Of a stretch of 64,000 nucleotides of DNA, positions 8,990-18,442 are shown in pieces. The translations under genes and the position numbers were made by a program. Below the pieces are notes generated by a model. The model had not been told where the DNA came from. It saw only the letters and a list, made by a program, of their open reading frames with translations, and searched no databases. Origin of the DNA: Deltaproteobacteria bacterium HGW-Deltaproteobacteria-13 (GTDB lineage Bacteria; Desulfobacterota; Syntrophia; Syntrophales; Smithellaceae); contig PHBJ01000009.1 of the NCBI GenBank assembly GCA_002840555.1, forward strand, positions 1-64,000, read 5' to 3'. Within the stretch, counting starts at the first letter, position 1, and every line of letters starts with the position of its first letter.

Positions 8990-10753
8990 GTGGACGAGCT
9001 ATTGACAGGAAGTGTGATTGCGGTAAATGGTCCTATTGTCAAGGCCGTGGGGCTTAAGGGAATCGGAATGTTCGATATCGCCGAAGTGGGCCCCGACCGG
9101 CTTATCGGCGAAGTGATCAGGCTTGCCGGGGAGATTACCATCATTCAGGTGTACGAGGACAACACGGGTCTGAAACCGGGCGACGAGGTAATTTCCTATG
9201 GCCGTCCGCTTTCCGTTCTGCTGGGGCCGGGGCTTATTGCCAATATTTATGATGGTATTCAGCGCCCCCTGGTCGGCATTTCCGAGGTGTGCGGAAGTTA
9301 CATCAGGAAGGGAATAAAACTATCCCCCCTTGACACGGCAAAGAGGTGGGATTTTAAGCCGCTTGTTTCATCCGGAACGGAAGTGAAGGAAGGAAGTATT
9401 GTCGGTGAGGTTCAGGAAAGCCCGCTGGTTTTGCACCGGGTGCTTGTCCCCCCGGGAGTTTCCGGAAGATTAACCCGGATTGCCGATGCCGGAGCCTACA
9501 CCATTGAGGAGACTATCTTTGTTGTGGACACGGCATCAGGTGCGTTTAAGGGGAAACTTGCCGTGTATTGGCCGGTGCGCAAGCCGCGGCCCAATAAAAA
9601 CAGAAAGAAACCTTTCGTGCCCCTGATCACTGGGCAGAGAGTCATCGACACGTTTTTTCCCATTGCCCGTGGGGGGACGGCGGCTATTCCCGGAGGGTTT
9701 GGCACGGGAAAGACCATGACACAGCATGCCCTGGCGAAGTGGTGTAACGCGGATATTATTGTTTACATCGGCTGCGGAGAACGGGGCAATGAGATGACGG
9801 ATGTTCTTACGGACTTTCCGAAACTCATTGATGAAAGAAACGGCAGGCCTTTGATCGAGCGCACCGTCATGATCGCCAATACATCCAATATGCCGGTTCC
9901 CGCCCGTGAGGTCAGCATCTACACCGGTGTGACCATCGCGGAATATTACCGCGATATGGGATACAGCGTGGCGGTCATGGCCGATTCCACGTCACGCTGG
10001 GCGGAAGCTTTAAGGGAGCTCTCCAGCCGTCTGGGCGACATGCCGGCCGAGGAGGGATTCCCGCCTTACCTGGGAACAAGGCTTGCCGAATTCTATGAGA
10101 GGGCGGGTCTTGTCGAAACACTTTCGGGCGCAGACGGCGACATCACCATTGTCGGAGCGGTCTCCCCGCCCGGTGGTGATTTTTCGGAACCCGTCACGCA
10201 GCATACATCGCGGTTTGTCAGATGTTTCTGGGCGCTGGATAAAACGCTGGCTGACGCCAGGCACTATCCCTCCATCAGCTGGATCGACAGCTATACGGAA
10301 TATCTCATCGATATTGAAGATTGGTGGAAAAATCTCGATGCGGAGTGGCTGGCGACAAGAAATGAAGTCATGAATATTCTGTTGGAAGATCATCGCCTCG
10401 AGCAGGTGGTGAAACTTGTCGGCTCCGACGCCTTGCCGCCTTCCGAGCAGTATATACTTTTCTGCGCCGAAATGATCAAGAACGCCTTCCTGCAGCAGAA
10501 TTCTTTTGATCCGCAGGACAAATTCTGCAGTCCGGAAAAGCAGATCAAACTTCTGAAGAGCCTTCTGACGCTTTATAAGAAAGGCCTGGAACGGGTGCAT
10601 GCCGGCGTGTCCGTCAAGGACATTGCCGCGCTGACCGTGGTTTCGGAAATTGTGCGGCTTAAATCCGAAATTCCCAATCAGGACCTCGCAAAAATCGACG
10701 AGTATGTGCTGAGGTTGGAGCAGGGACTCTCAGCGCTGAAACCGCCATCTTGA
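8990..10753 (+). CDS. V-type ATP synthase catalytic subunit A
   Basis: 587 residues, the normal length. The P-loop is GGFGTGKT (about residues 235-242), a V-type variant of GAFGSGKT. Also seen are the catalytic Glu region GCGERGNEM, the [12 protein letters not shown] motif, and the roughly 90-residue non-homologous insertion near residues 110-200 that distinguishes V-type A subunits from F-type beta. It starts with GTG at 8990 after AAGGAG. An overlapping ATG two bases upstream is out of frame and closes after five codons. It carries the ATP hydrolysis or synthesis sites of the complex. Confidence 0.97.
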   Translation: MDELLTGSVIAVNGPIVKAVGLKGIGMFDIAEVGPDRLIGEVIRLAGEITIIQVYEDNTGLKPGDEVISYGRPLSVLLGPGLIANIYDGIQRPLVGISEVCGSYIRKGIKLSPLDTAKRWDFKPLVSSGTEVKEGSIVGEVQESPLVLHRVLVPPGVSGRLTRIADAGAYTIEETIFVVDTASGAFKGKLAVYWPVRKPRPNKNRKKPFVPLITGQRVIDTFFPIARGGTAAIPGGFGTGKTMTQHALAKWCNADIIVYIGCGERGNEMTDVLTDFPKLIDERNGRPLIERTVMIANTSNMPVPAREVSIYTGVTIAEYYRDMGYSVAVMADSTSRWAEALRELSSRLGDMPAEEGFPPYLGTRLAEFYERAGLVETLSGADGDITIVGAVSPPGGDFSEPVTQHTSRFVRCFWALDKTLADARHYPSISWIDSYTEYLIDIEDWWKNLDAEWLATRNEVMNILLEDHRLEQVVKLVGSDALPPSEQYILFCAEMIKNAFLQQNSFDPQDKFCSPEKQIKLLKSLLTLYKKGLERVHAGVSVKDIAALTVVSEIVRLKSEIPNQDLAKIDEYVLRLEQGLSALKPPS

Positions 10754-10763
10754 GGAGTGTAAC

Positions 10764-12158
10764 ATGCCGGCAGAAATTGAGTACACGAATCTTTCAGGAA
10801 TTTCCGGTCCCTTGATTTTCGTTGATGGAATTAATGGAGTCGGTTACGGCGACATCGTGGAGATTCGTGATGCCTCAGGTGTTTTACGTATCGGCCAGAC
10901 GCTGGAGGTGGATGAACAAAGAGCTGTTGTTCAGGTGTTCGAAGGCACAAGCGGGCTTTCCGTGCAGGGAACCAGGGTCACCTTTGTGGGAAGGGCCCTC
11001 GAGATCCCCGTGGATCGTGAAATGCTGGGCAGGGTATTCGACGGCCTGGGAAGACCGATTGACGGCGCTCCTCAGGTCATCACAGATAAAATGATGAATG
11101 TGAACGGTCTGCCGATCAATCCCTGGAGCCGCGAATATCCCCGGGATTTCATCCAGACGGGAATATCCGCGATCGACGGGATGAACACCCTGATCCGTGG
11201 TCAGAAGCTCCCGATATTTTCGGGCAGCGGCATGCCGCACAACCGCATTGCCGCCCAGATAGCACGGCAGGCAAAAATTCTGTCCGCCGGGGAAGAGTTC
11301 ACGGTTATCTTTGCCGCCATGGGCGTGAAATTCGATGTGGCCAGGTTTTTTATCGATTCCCTTGAAGAGTCGGGCGTTCTCACCCATTCCGCAATATTCT
11401 TGAGTCTTGCCGATTCGCCATCCATCGAACGCCTTGTCACACCGCGGTCGGCGCTGACGCTGGCCGAATACCTGGCTTTCGAGGAGAATATGCACGTTCT
11501 CGTGATCCTGACGGATATGACCAATTACTGCGAGGCTCTTCGGGAACTTTCCAGTTCGCGCGGCGAGATTCCTTCCCGTAAAGGTTATCCGGGTTATCTC
11601 TACAGCGATCTGGCGTCCGTTTATGAACGAGCCGGACGGCTAAAAGGAGGAAAGGGCTCCATAACGCAGGTGCCGATACTCACCATGCCGAGTGACGACA
11701 TTTCCCATCCGGTGCCGGACCTGACCGGTTATATCACCGAAGGCCAGATCGTGCTGGAGCGGGATCTTTTTAACAAGGGCATCTATCCGCCCATTGCCGG
11801 ACTGCCCTCTCTTTCCAGATTGATGAAGGATGGGATAGGAGAGGGACGTACGCGTAAGGATCATGGCCAGGTTGCCGCTCAACTATTTGCTTCTTACGCG
11901 AAAGTCAAGCGTATTAGGGCGCTGGCGGCAATCGTCGGAGAAGAAGAACTGTCCGGGCTCGATAAAATCTATCTGAAGTTCGGAACGGCATTTGAAGAGG
12001 TTTATTTAAGTCAGGCTTATGAGGAGAACCGTTCAATCGAACAGACACTCGATATCGGCTGGCGAATGCTCTCCCTGCTGCCCCGCGATGAATTGTATCG
12101 CATTGCCCGGGAAGATATCCAAAGATATTATATGCCGCAGAAGGAGGAGGATAAATAA
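10764..12158 (+). CDS. V-type ATP synthase regulatory subunit B
   Basis: 464 residues. The nucleotide-fold protein has a degenerate P-loop, [11 protein letters not shown], as usual for B subunits, plus the conserved [12 protein letters not shown] and [15 protein letters not shown] segments. GAGGAG precedes the ATG. It lies 10 bases after subunit A, and its TAA overlaps the ATG of subunit D (TAATG), implying translational coupling. It alternates with A in the A3B3 head. Confidence 0.97.
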   Translation: MPAEIEYTNLSGISGPLIFVDGINGVGYGDIVEIRDASGVLRIGQTLEVDEQRAVVQVFEGTSGLSVQGTRVTFVGRALEIPVDREMLGRVFDGLGRPIDGAPQVITDKMMNVNGLPINPWSREYPRDFIQTGISAIDGMNTLIRGQKLPIFSGSGMPHNRIAAQIARQAKILSAGEEFTVIFAAMGVKFDVARFFIDSLEESGVLTHSAIFLSLADSPSIERLVTPRSALTLAEYLAFEENMHVLVILTDMTNYCEALRELSSSRGEIPSRKGYPGYLYSDLASVYERAGRLKGGKGSITQVPILTMPSDDISHPVPDLTGYITEGQIVLERDLFNKGIYPPIAGLPSLSRLMKDGIGEGRTRKDHGQVAAQLFASYAKVKRIRALAAIVGEEELSGLDKIYLKFGTAFEEVYLSQAYEENRSIEQTLDIGWRMLSLLPRDELYRIAREDIQRYYMPQKEEDK

Positions 12159-12772
12159 TGCCGAAGATAGAACTGCCCCCTACAAAATCATCGCTGCGGA
12201 AACTCAAGGAAGACCTGTCTTTCGCCTATGAGGGTTACGACCTGCTCAACCAGAAACGCGAAATTCTGGCAATGGAGATTGTAAGGAAGGTCGGCGAAAT
12301 CCGCGGGATTGAGACCGATTTTCAGACCGTTTTGAATAAACTGTATGGAACCTATCGAAACGCGGCTGTTGATATGGGCTCTGATGCCGTCACTTTACAG
12401 AGTTGCACGGAAACAAGGAGTTATTTCCTCCATATGGATTTTACCAAACTTATGGGATTAAAGCTGCCGGTCATCCGCCTGAATCTCAAGAATCCCCATC
12501 CTGCTTTTGCCCTGCCGCAAACATCCGCCGCTTATGATGAAGCCCGGGATCAGGCCCGAAAGACTCTTCCGATCCTTGCCCGGTACGCAACCATGACCCA
12601 GTCCATTATCATGCTTTCGCGCGAGTTAAAGAAGGTACAGCGGCGGGTCAATGCCCTGGAGAAGATATTCATTCCTCAACGCGAGGAAGCAAAAAAATAT
12701 ATCACGGACAGGATTGAGGAGATGGAGCGCGAAGAGATCTTCGTGAAGAAGCTCATCCGGCAGCGTTTATAG
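12158..12772 (+). CDS. V-type ATP synthase subunit D (central rotor shaft)
   Basis: A 204-residue protein with long N- and C-terminal helices forming the antiparallel coiled coil of the rotor (LLNQKREILAMEIVRK at the start, RRVNALEKIFIPQ near the end). The motif RVNALE-x-x-IP is a family hallmark. Translation is coupled to subunit B through a TAATG overlap. It ends the ATPase operon; the next gene starts 63 bases later with its own strong ribosome site and may be read through. Confidence 0.93.
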   Translation: MPKIELPPTKSSLRKLKEDLSFAYEGYDLLNQKREILAMEIVRKVGEIRGIETDFQTVLNKLYGTYRNAAVDMGSDAVTLQSCTETRSYFLHMDFTKLMGLKLPVIRLNLKNPHPAFALPQTSAAYDEARDQARKTLPILARYATMTQSIIMLSRELKKVQRRVNALEKIFIPQREEAKKYITDRIEEMEREEIFVKKLIRQRL

Positions 12773-12835
12773 CCGGTTGATTCGATAAGAAATAAAGTTG
12801 AATGCGGTCCGTTCAGAAGGGAAAGGAGGTTCATC

Positions 12836-13291
12836 ATGAAAACATACGCCATTAAATATTTGGAACTGGCGGAAAAACACGCGGAAAAGATCGCGGCAAG
12901 ATGGGCCAGGGATGTTCAGAGCAACGCCAAAACACCGGCGTATAAAAATCTGAATGAACAGAAAATAATTTTTCAGTGCGTCCGGTTTTATCAGAGTTTC
13001 AGTAAGATGTTTCTTGATGAAAAACTTACCGACGATGTCCAGAAATATTTCAAAAGTTATACCGCGGAAAGTTACGCCATGGGCATTCCCGCAAAAGAGG
13101 CTATTTATGCGCTGATATTGATGAGACGGCATATCTGGCTCTATGCGGAGTTTCAATTGATCTTCAGCTCCGGGATTGCTCAGCAGGAAGCTATGGACAC
13201 CCTGAACCGTACCATCTTGCTGTTTGATTATGCGGCTTACGAGGTGACCAGGGAATATCAGGAATTGATGAAAAAGGATAAACAGAAATAA
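12836..13291 (+). CDS. RsbRD-N-like all-helical sensor-type protein
   Basis: 151 residues, predicted all-helical, no membrane segment. The layout W-A-R-D near residue 23, T-P-x-Y, then Y-F-x-x-Y-x-x-E, G-I-P-x-x-E-A-I-Y-A-L and R-R-H-I-W-L-Y resembles RsbRD N-terminal (globin-like) domains found alone or before kinases in delta-proteobacteria. In Bacillus such domains tune the sigma-B stressosome. Here there is no partner domain, so any signalling role is inference. GAAAGGAGG precedes the ATG. It is placed between the ATPase operon and an MFS gene 19 bases downstream, with which it is likely co-transcribed. Confidence 0.5.
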   Translation: MKTYAIKYLELAEKHAEKIAARWARDVQSNAKTPAYKNLNEQKIIFQCVRFYQSFSKMFLDEKLTDDVQKYFKSYTAESYAMGIPAKEAIYALILMRRHIWLYAEFQLIFSSGIAQQEAMDTLNRTILLFDYAAYEVTREYQELMKKDKQK

Positions 13292-13310
13292 AAGAAGTAC
13301 GGGTTGATCT

Positions 13311-14645
13311 ATGGCGGAAATCAAAAGGGCTTCGGGCAGAGAACTTTTTGGCTGGGCGATGTTTGATTTTGCAAATTCATCCTATACGACTGTCATCATC
13401 ACGGTTGTTTTTTGTATCATTTTCCCCAGGATCATTGTCGGCGACGGGCCGGAATATCGTCTGGGGAATCTCCTCTGGAGTGTCTCGCTGTCCATCAGCT
13501 ATCTGATCGTCCTTCTTTCAGCCCCGCTCTTCGGAGCGATCATGGATTACACCGGATTAAAAAAGAAATTTCTCTTTGGAAGTTACCTTCTCACTGTTAT
13601 CGCTACCGCAGCTCTTTATTTTGTCGGCCCGGGAGATATCCTGTTGGGAATGCTGCTTGTTATTTTGTCTAATGCCGGTTTTTCCTACAGCGAATCTTTT
13701 GTATCCAGCTTTCTCCCGGATCTTGGACCGCCTGATGAACTGGGTAAGATTTCAGGCTATGCCTGGGGCCTGGGTTACTTCGGCGGCCTGATATCCACGG
13801 CAATCGTCATGTTCGGCTTGCATGCGGGTGTCTACACTATGGAAAATTTTTCCAACCTGCGCCTGGTGGGACCGGTTACAGGCTTATTTTTCCTGATAGC
13901 CGCTATTCCGACGTTTTTGTGGGTAAAAGAGCGGACGATTCCCAGAACACTTCCCCGAAATGAAAATTATATAACGGTAGGGTTGAAAAGATTAAAAAAT
14001 ACATTTCTGGAAATTCGGGATTACAAAGATTTGATGATTCTTCTGGCGTCATTCTTTTTCGCGTATGCCGGTCTTTCCATTGTCATCGCTTTCGCATTTA
14101 TTTATGGAGACCAGGTTATAAAATGGTCGGGCGCGATTCAGATGTTCATGTTTGTCATAACGCAGTTTACGGCAGCCGCAGGCGCATTACTTTTTGGTAT
14201 CCTTCAGGACAAATGGAAGGCAAAGCAGACATTTATCGTAACACTTGTGCTTTGGATCATTGCCATAAGCCTGATTTACAGTGTCCGTTCCGTTACAGCT
14301 TTTGTCAACAGCCTGATCAGCATTTCCCTTAAAGAGGCGCATGTTTTCCTTGTTATCGGTTTTATAGCCGGACTGGGCCTGGGATCAACCCAGTCGGCGT
14401 GCCGCGCCATGGTTGGCCTCTTCTCGCCGGATACAAAGGCCGGTGAGTTTTTCGGTCTATGGAGTTTTACCGGCCGTCTTTCTTCTATTGCCGGACTCAT
14501 GGGATTGGGATTGCTGCAGACGCTTTTCGGCCTGCAAAAGGCAATCCTGATATGTTTGGTTTTTTTCTTAGTCTCATTCGTTATCGTATTATTCGTCAAT
14601 GAAGAACGGGGCAAGCTGTCCGCGCGTGAACACGCGGGAGAGTAA
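13311..14645 (+). CDS. UMF1/Atg22-type MFS transporter
   Basis: 444 residues with about 11-12 membrane helices. The opening ELFGWAMFDFANSSYTTVI is the signature of the UMF1 (Atg22-like) branch of the major facilitator superfamily. In yeast the relative exports amino acids from the vacuole. The substrate in bacteria is not known. It starts 19 bases after the RsbRD-N-like gene and is 40 bases upstream of the acyl-ligase fusion, all on the same strand. Confidence 0.85.
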   Translation: MAEIKRASGRELFGWAMFDFANSSYTTVIITVVFCIIFPRIIVGDGPEYRLGNLLWSVSLSISYLIVLLSAPLFGAIMDYTGLKKKFLFGSYLLTVIATAALYFVGPGDILLGMLLVILSNAGFSYSESFVSSFLPDLGPPDELGKISGYAWGLGYFGGLISTAIVMFGLHAGVYTMENFSNLRLVGPVTGLFFLIAAIPTFLWVKERTIPRTLPRNENYITVGLKRLKNTFLEIRDYKDLMILLASFFFAYAGLSIVIAFAFIYGDQVIKWSGAIQMFMFVITQFTAAAGALLFGILQDKWKAKQTFIVTLVLWIIAISLIYSVRSVTAFVNSLISISLKEAHVFLVIGFIAGLGLGSTQSACRAMVGLFSPDTKAGEFFGLWSFTGRLSSIAGLMGLGLLQTLFGLQKAILICLVFFLVSFVIVLFVNEERGKLSAREHAGE

Positions 14646-14685
14646 ACAGGAATAGACAGTCCGCATAATGGGAAAAGGAGAGTCC

Positions 14686-17523
14686 ATGAACACTCATCAA
14701 ACAAACATTGACGCCGGCGGGGCCATGGATATTTTGCTCAAAATTATTAAAGAGCTTGTTGATGAGCTTCATCCATCCTGGCTGAAAACCCGGCAGGTCT
14801 TGCCGGACAGTTCATTATCACGGGACCTGGGGATGGACAGTCTGGCGCTGGTGGAACTTCTTTCACGCATTGAAAGAAGTTTCGGTGTCATTCTTCCGGA
14901 AAAGGTATTTATCGACGCAGAAACACCCCGCGCTCTGTTGCAGGTGATTATCAATGCAGGTCCTTCCTCGGCGTCCGTTGCCGCCATGAAAAACAAGGCG
15001 GCGGAAATGGGTGAAGCGCGTGACTTGCCCCGAAACGCAAAGACACTGGCCGATGCCCTGTACTGGCATCTGGAGGCTCATCCGGACAGACCCCACATTC
15101 AATTATACAGCGATGAAGGCGATGGAGAGATCCTGACATACCGACAGTTAGGCGAAGGGGCGCAGGCCATAGCCGCCGGCCTTCAGGACAAAGGATTATT
15201 GCCGGGAGATCCTGTTTCTATTATGCTGCCCACCGGCCGGGATTACTTTTTTACTTTTTTGGGTATTTTACTTGCGGGCGGCATTCCCGTACCCATCTAC
15301 CCGCCGTTTAGGATGAACCAGCTTGAGGATCATTTGCGGCGGCACAGCACCATTCTCCGGAACTGCGGCGCAAAGATCATGGTCATCATTCCGGAGGCCA
15401 AGCGCTTTGCCCAGGCGCTCAAGGCCCAGGTGGAAAGTATGCACACGCTGGCGACTGTTGAGGAATTAACAGCAGACGGGGCGGTGTATAAAAAATTCAA
15501 TCCCTCCATGAATGATATCGCCTTTCTCCAATATACGTCCGGCAGCACCGGGAATCCCAAAGGGGTAATGCTCACCCATGCCAATCTGCTGGCCAACATC
15601 CGCGCGTTGGGTGAAGTGGTGCAGGTGAAATCCACGGATATTATCATCAGCTGGCTGCCGCTCTATCATGATATGGGTTTGATCGGAACATGGCTTTCCA
15701 GTCTCTATTATGCCGCCCTGCTGGTTGTTATGTCACCGCTCAGCTTTATCTCCCGCCCGCAGCGCTGGTTGTGGGCCATTCATCGCTATCGCGGCACCAT
15801 CTCGGCGGCTCCTAATTTTGCCTATGAATTATGTCTGAAAAGATTGACGGATAGTGATCTTCAGGGACTTGATCTGTCTTCCTGGAGAATTGCGTGCAAT
15901 GGCGCCGAGCCGGTAAGTCCCGACACCGTAGAGAATTTCTGCCGGGAATTCAGCCGGTATGGCTTTAAGCGCGAAACACTGATGCCGGTATACGGACTTG
16001 CGGAATGTTCAGTCGGGCTTGCCTTTCCGCCTCTTGATCGCGGTCCGTTGATTGACAGAATTAATCGGGATTTTTTTGTCAATACCGGCCATGCCATTCC
16101 ATCGAATGAAGCCGACGATCAGGTCCTGCGTTTTGTCGCCTGCGGCCGTCCGTTGCCTGGCCATGAAGTGCGTATTGTCGATAACGCCAATAGGGAATTA
16201 CCGGAGCGGTATGAAGGAGAACTCCATTTCCGGGGACCCTCGGCAACAGCCGGTTATTATCACAACGCTGAAGATACAAAGCAGCTTTTTGTCGGTGATT
16301 GGCTGGATTCCGGTGATATGGCTTATATCGCGGGCGGTGATATATTTATCACAGGACGCAAAAAAGATATTATCATCCGCGCGGGACGAAACATTTATCC
16401 CCAGGAACTGGAAGAAGCCGTAGGCAAGGTTGCGGGTATCCGGAAAGGGAATGTCGTTGTGTTTGCGACAAAGGATACTGCCAACCAGACGGAAAAACTG
16501 GTCGTCCTGGCGGAAACAAGGGAGGAGAATCCGGAAAAATTAAATTCCCTGCGGGAGGAAATCAACATCCTGGCTATGGATTTGGTGGGTACCGCGGCGG
16601 ATGAAGTCGTTCTGGCGCCTCCGGGAACTGTCCTGAAGACCTCCAGCGGAAAGATCCGCCGGGCCGGCAACCGCACTTTGTATGAGAGCGGCCGGATCGG
16701 CAAGGGCTATAAGGCGGCATGGTGGCAAATAGTGCGAATTGCGGCATTCGGAATTCTGCCGGAACTGAGACGCATGTGGCATGGCATGCAAAGTGTAATT
16801 TTCGCCGTCTATTGCTGGATGCTGATTTGTATCATAGCACCGGTGGCCTGGCTGGCGGTTATGCTGCTCCCGAAATTCGACTGGCGATGGACTGTCGTGA
16901 GGAGATTGACACGTTTTCTGGACAGTGCTTCATTCACGCCGCTTAACGTGCAGGGAGCGGAAAATCTCTCCGGCAAAAGCCCCTGCGTATTGGTTTCAAA
17001 TCATGCCAGTTATCTGGACAACCTTGTCGTGATTGCCTCGTTGCCGCCGGCATTCAGCTTTGTGGCCAAGGCCGAACTGCGCAGAAGTTTTTTCGCCCGG
17101 GTTTTTCTGAAACGGATTCAGGCGGAATTTGCGGAACGGTTCGACAAACAAAAAGGTGTTGAAGATGCCCGCCGCATTGCCGCAACGGCACGCCAGGGCC
17201 GTACCCTGCTCTTTTTTGCGGAAGGCACTTTTACCCGCATTCCGGGGCTTCGTCCTTTTCATATGGGGGCATTTGAGGCGGCGGTTGAGGCGGATGTCCC
17301 GGTCGTTCCCGTTGCCATTCGCGGCACACGGTCCATGCTGCGCGACGTCAGCCTGTTTCCACGGCGCGGCTCCATTGCCGTAACGATTGGAAAACCCGTT
17401 GATCCTCATCTCGTGCAAGATCCCGCTGCGCCGGATGCATGGGCAACCGCTATAAAACTTCGCGATGCCGCACGAGAGCATATTCTGCGGCACTGCGGCG
17501 AACCGGATCTTGCCGGCCCATGA
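14686..17523 (+). CDS. ACP - AMP-dependent acyl ligase - PlsC acyltransferase fusion
   Basis: 945 residues with three activities in one chain. Residues about 10-85 are an acyl-carrier domain with the phosphopantetheine serine in LGMDSLALVE. About 100-650 is an AMP-forming acyl-CoA/acyl-ACP ligase (LQYTSGSTGNPKGVMLTHAN, YGLAECS, and the C-terminal GRKKDIIIRAGRNIYPQ hinge). A hydrophobic stretch (VIFAVYCWMLICIIAPVAWL) follows, then a PlsC domain with the H-x4-D motif NHASYLD and FFAEGTFTR. The arrangement recalls E. coli Aas, which re-acylates lysophospholipid, but the domain order is reversed and an own carrier domain is added. An ATG at 14668 is in frame, but AAAGGAGAG lies just before 14686. 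The exact substrate is unknown. Confidence 0.88.
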   Translation: MNTHQTNIDAGGAMDILLKIIKELVDELHPSWLKTRQVLPDSSLSRDLGMDSLALVELLSRIERSFGVILPEKVFIDAETPRALLQVIINAGPSSASVAAMKNKAAEMGEARDLPRNAKTLADALYWHLEAHPDRPHIQLYSDEGDGEILTYRQLGEGAQAIAAGLQDKGLLPGDPVSIMLPTGRDYFFTFLGILLAGGIPVPIYPPFRMNQLEDHLRRHSTILRNCGAKIMVIIPEAKRFAQALKAQVESMHTLATVEELTADGAVYKKFNPSMNDIAFLQYTSGSTGNPKGVMLTHANLLANIRALGEVVQVKSTDIIISWLPLYHDMGLIGTWLSSLYYAALLVVMSPLSFISRPQRWLWAIHRYRGTISAAPNFAYELCLKRLTDSDLQGLDLSSWRIACNGAEPVSPDTVENFCREFSRYGFKRETLMPVYGLAECSVGLAFPPLDRGPLIDRINRDFFVNTGHAIPSNEADDQVLRFVACGRPLPGHEVRIVDNANRELPERYEGELHFRGPSATAGYYHNAEDTKQLFVGDWLDSGDMAYIAGGDIFITGRKKDIIIRAGRNIYPQELEEAVGKVAGIRKGNVVVFATKDTANQTEKLVVLAETREENPEKLNSLREEINILAMDLVGTAADEVVLAPPGTVLKTSSGKIRRAGNRTLYESGRIGKGYKAAWWQIVRIAAFGILPELRRMWHGMQSVIFAVYCWMLICIIAPVAWLAVMLLPKFDWRWTVVRRLTRFLDSASFTPLNVQGAENLSGKSPCVLVSNHASYLDNLVVIASLPPAFSFVAKAELRRSFFARVFLKRIQAEFAERFDKQKGVEDARRIAATARQGRTLLFFAEGTFTRIPGLRPFHMGAFEAAVEADVPVVPVAIRGTRSMLRDVSLFPRRGSIAVTIGKPVDPHLVQDPAAPDAWATAIKLRDAAREHILRHCGEPDLAGP

Positions 17524-17532
17524 TACGGCGCT

Positions 17533-18420
17533 TTAAGATGACGCAGTCTTACCGTAGGAATTGCCGCTGGGAGCTTTGTCGCGCCCCTTTTCAGCGATTT
17601 TGATTTTAGCGCCGGGACTTTCTCTGCGGGAATATATAATAAGCGTGCGGACGAGACTCTTATTGAATTTGCCTTTATCCGCCTCATCGAGCAGGAGGTC
17701 GATAGCGGCCCTGAGCGTAAAAGGTTTGCTTCGATACGGCCGCTCCGATATCAGCGCATCCAGGGTATCCACAACTCCGATCAACTGCGAATATTTATTG
17801 AGTGTTTTTATCCCCAGCGGATAACCGGAACCGTCAAGCCTTTCATGATGCTGATAAGAGGAAAAATTATATTTTTTATGATCCTTGCCGAAATAGTAAT
17901 GTAAAAGAACATAACCGATCAGCGGATGCGTGCTTAGTATGTGGCGTTCGTATACGGTAATGGGTGTGCGTTTATCCAGGATGCTCAAAGGAATGCGCGA
18001 TTTACCGATATCATGGAAGAGGCTGAGCAGCATGGCGATACCCGGTTCATATTTATTTTTCAGTGAGTGGTCAAAAGATATTTTGCCTGAAAGAACGGCA
18101 ATGACCATAATATGGTGATACGTATAGGGCGTCAGCTTTTTCATATAAGCGAGTTCGGATAATATCTTCTCCGGCATTTTTATATGGCTTATATACCGGA
18201 TGATCTTCTGATTAATTTCCGGCGGGTAGAGAATATTTTCATACCGTTTATCTTTGAATGTCCGGATCAAATCCTTGATCAGCCAGGTGCCTTTTATCGG
18301 GACGTAGCGGATTTTATCAGACAAACCGGCTATGTTCTTCAGCGTTTTTGTATTGATGATATCTCCGGCTTTTACCAGCAGTTTTTTGTCAATTGAGTAC
18401 AGGTCTTTTTCCAGTTTCAT
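17533..18420 (-). CDS. HD-GYP domain protein, probable cyclic-di-GMP phosphodiesterase
   Basis: 295 residues. The C-terminal two thirds carry the HD-GYP hallmarks: FHDIGKSRIP (metal HD pair), HPLIGYVLL, and HHERLDGSGYP (GYP motif). The N-terminal 100 residues resemble a short DUF3391-like lead domain. The family hydrolyses c-di-GMP, so a role in lifestyle or motility control is likely by homology. AAGGAGA precedes the ATG. It lies 22 bases downstream of the amino-acid permease on the same strand and faces the acyl-ligase gene tail to tail with a 9-base gap. No terminator is visible in that gap. Confidence 0.9.
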   Translation of the reverse strand: MKLEKDLYSIDKKLLVKAGDIINTKTLKNIAGLSDKIRYVPIKGTWLIKDLIRTFKDKRYENILYPPEINQKIIRYISHIKMPEKILSELAYMKKLTPYTYHHIMVIAVLSGKISFDHSLKNKYEPGIAMLLSLFHDIGKSRIPLSILDKRTPITVYERHILSTHPLIGYVLLHYYFGKDHKKYNFSSYQHHERLDGSGYPLGIKTLNKYSQLIGVVDTLDALISERPYRSKPFTLRAAIDLLLDEADKGKFNKSLVRTLIIYSRRESPGAKIKIAEKGRDKAPSGNSYGKTASS

Positions 18421-18442
18421 GCGTGTCTCCTTAGGTATTTTT

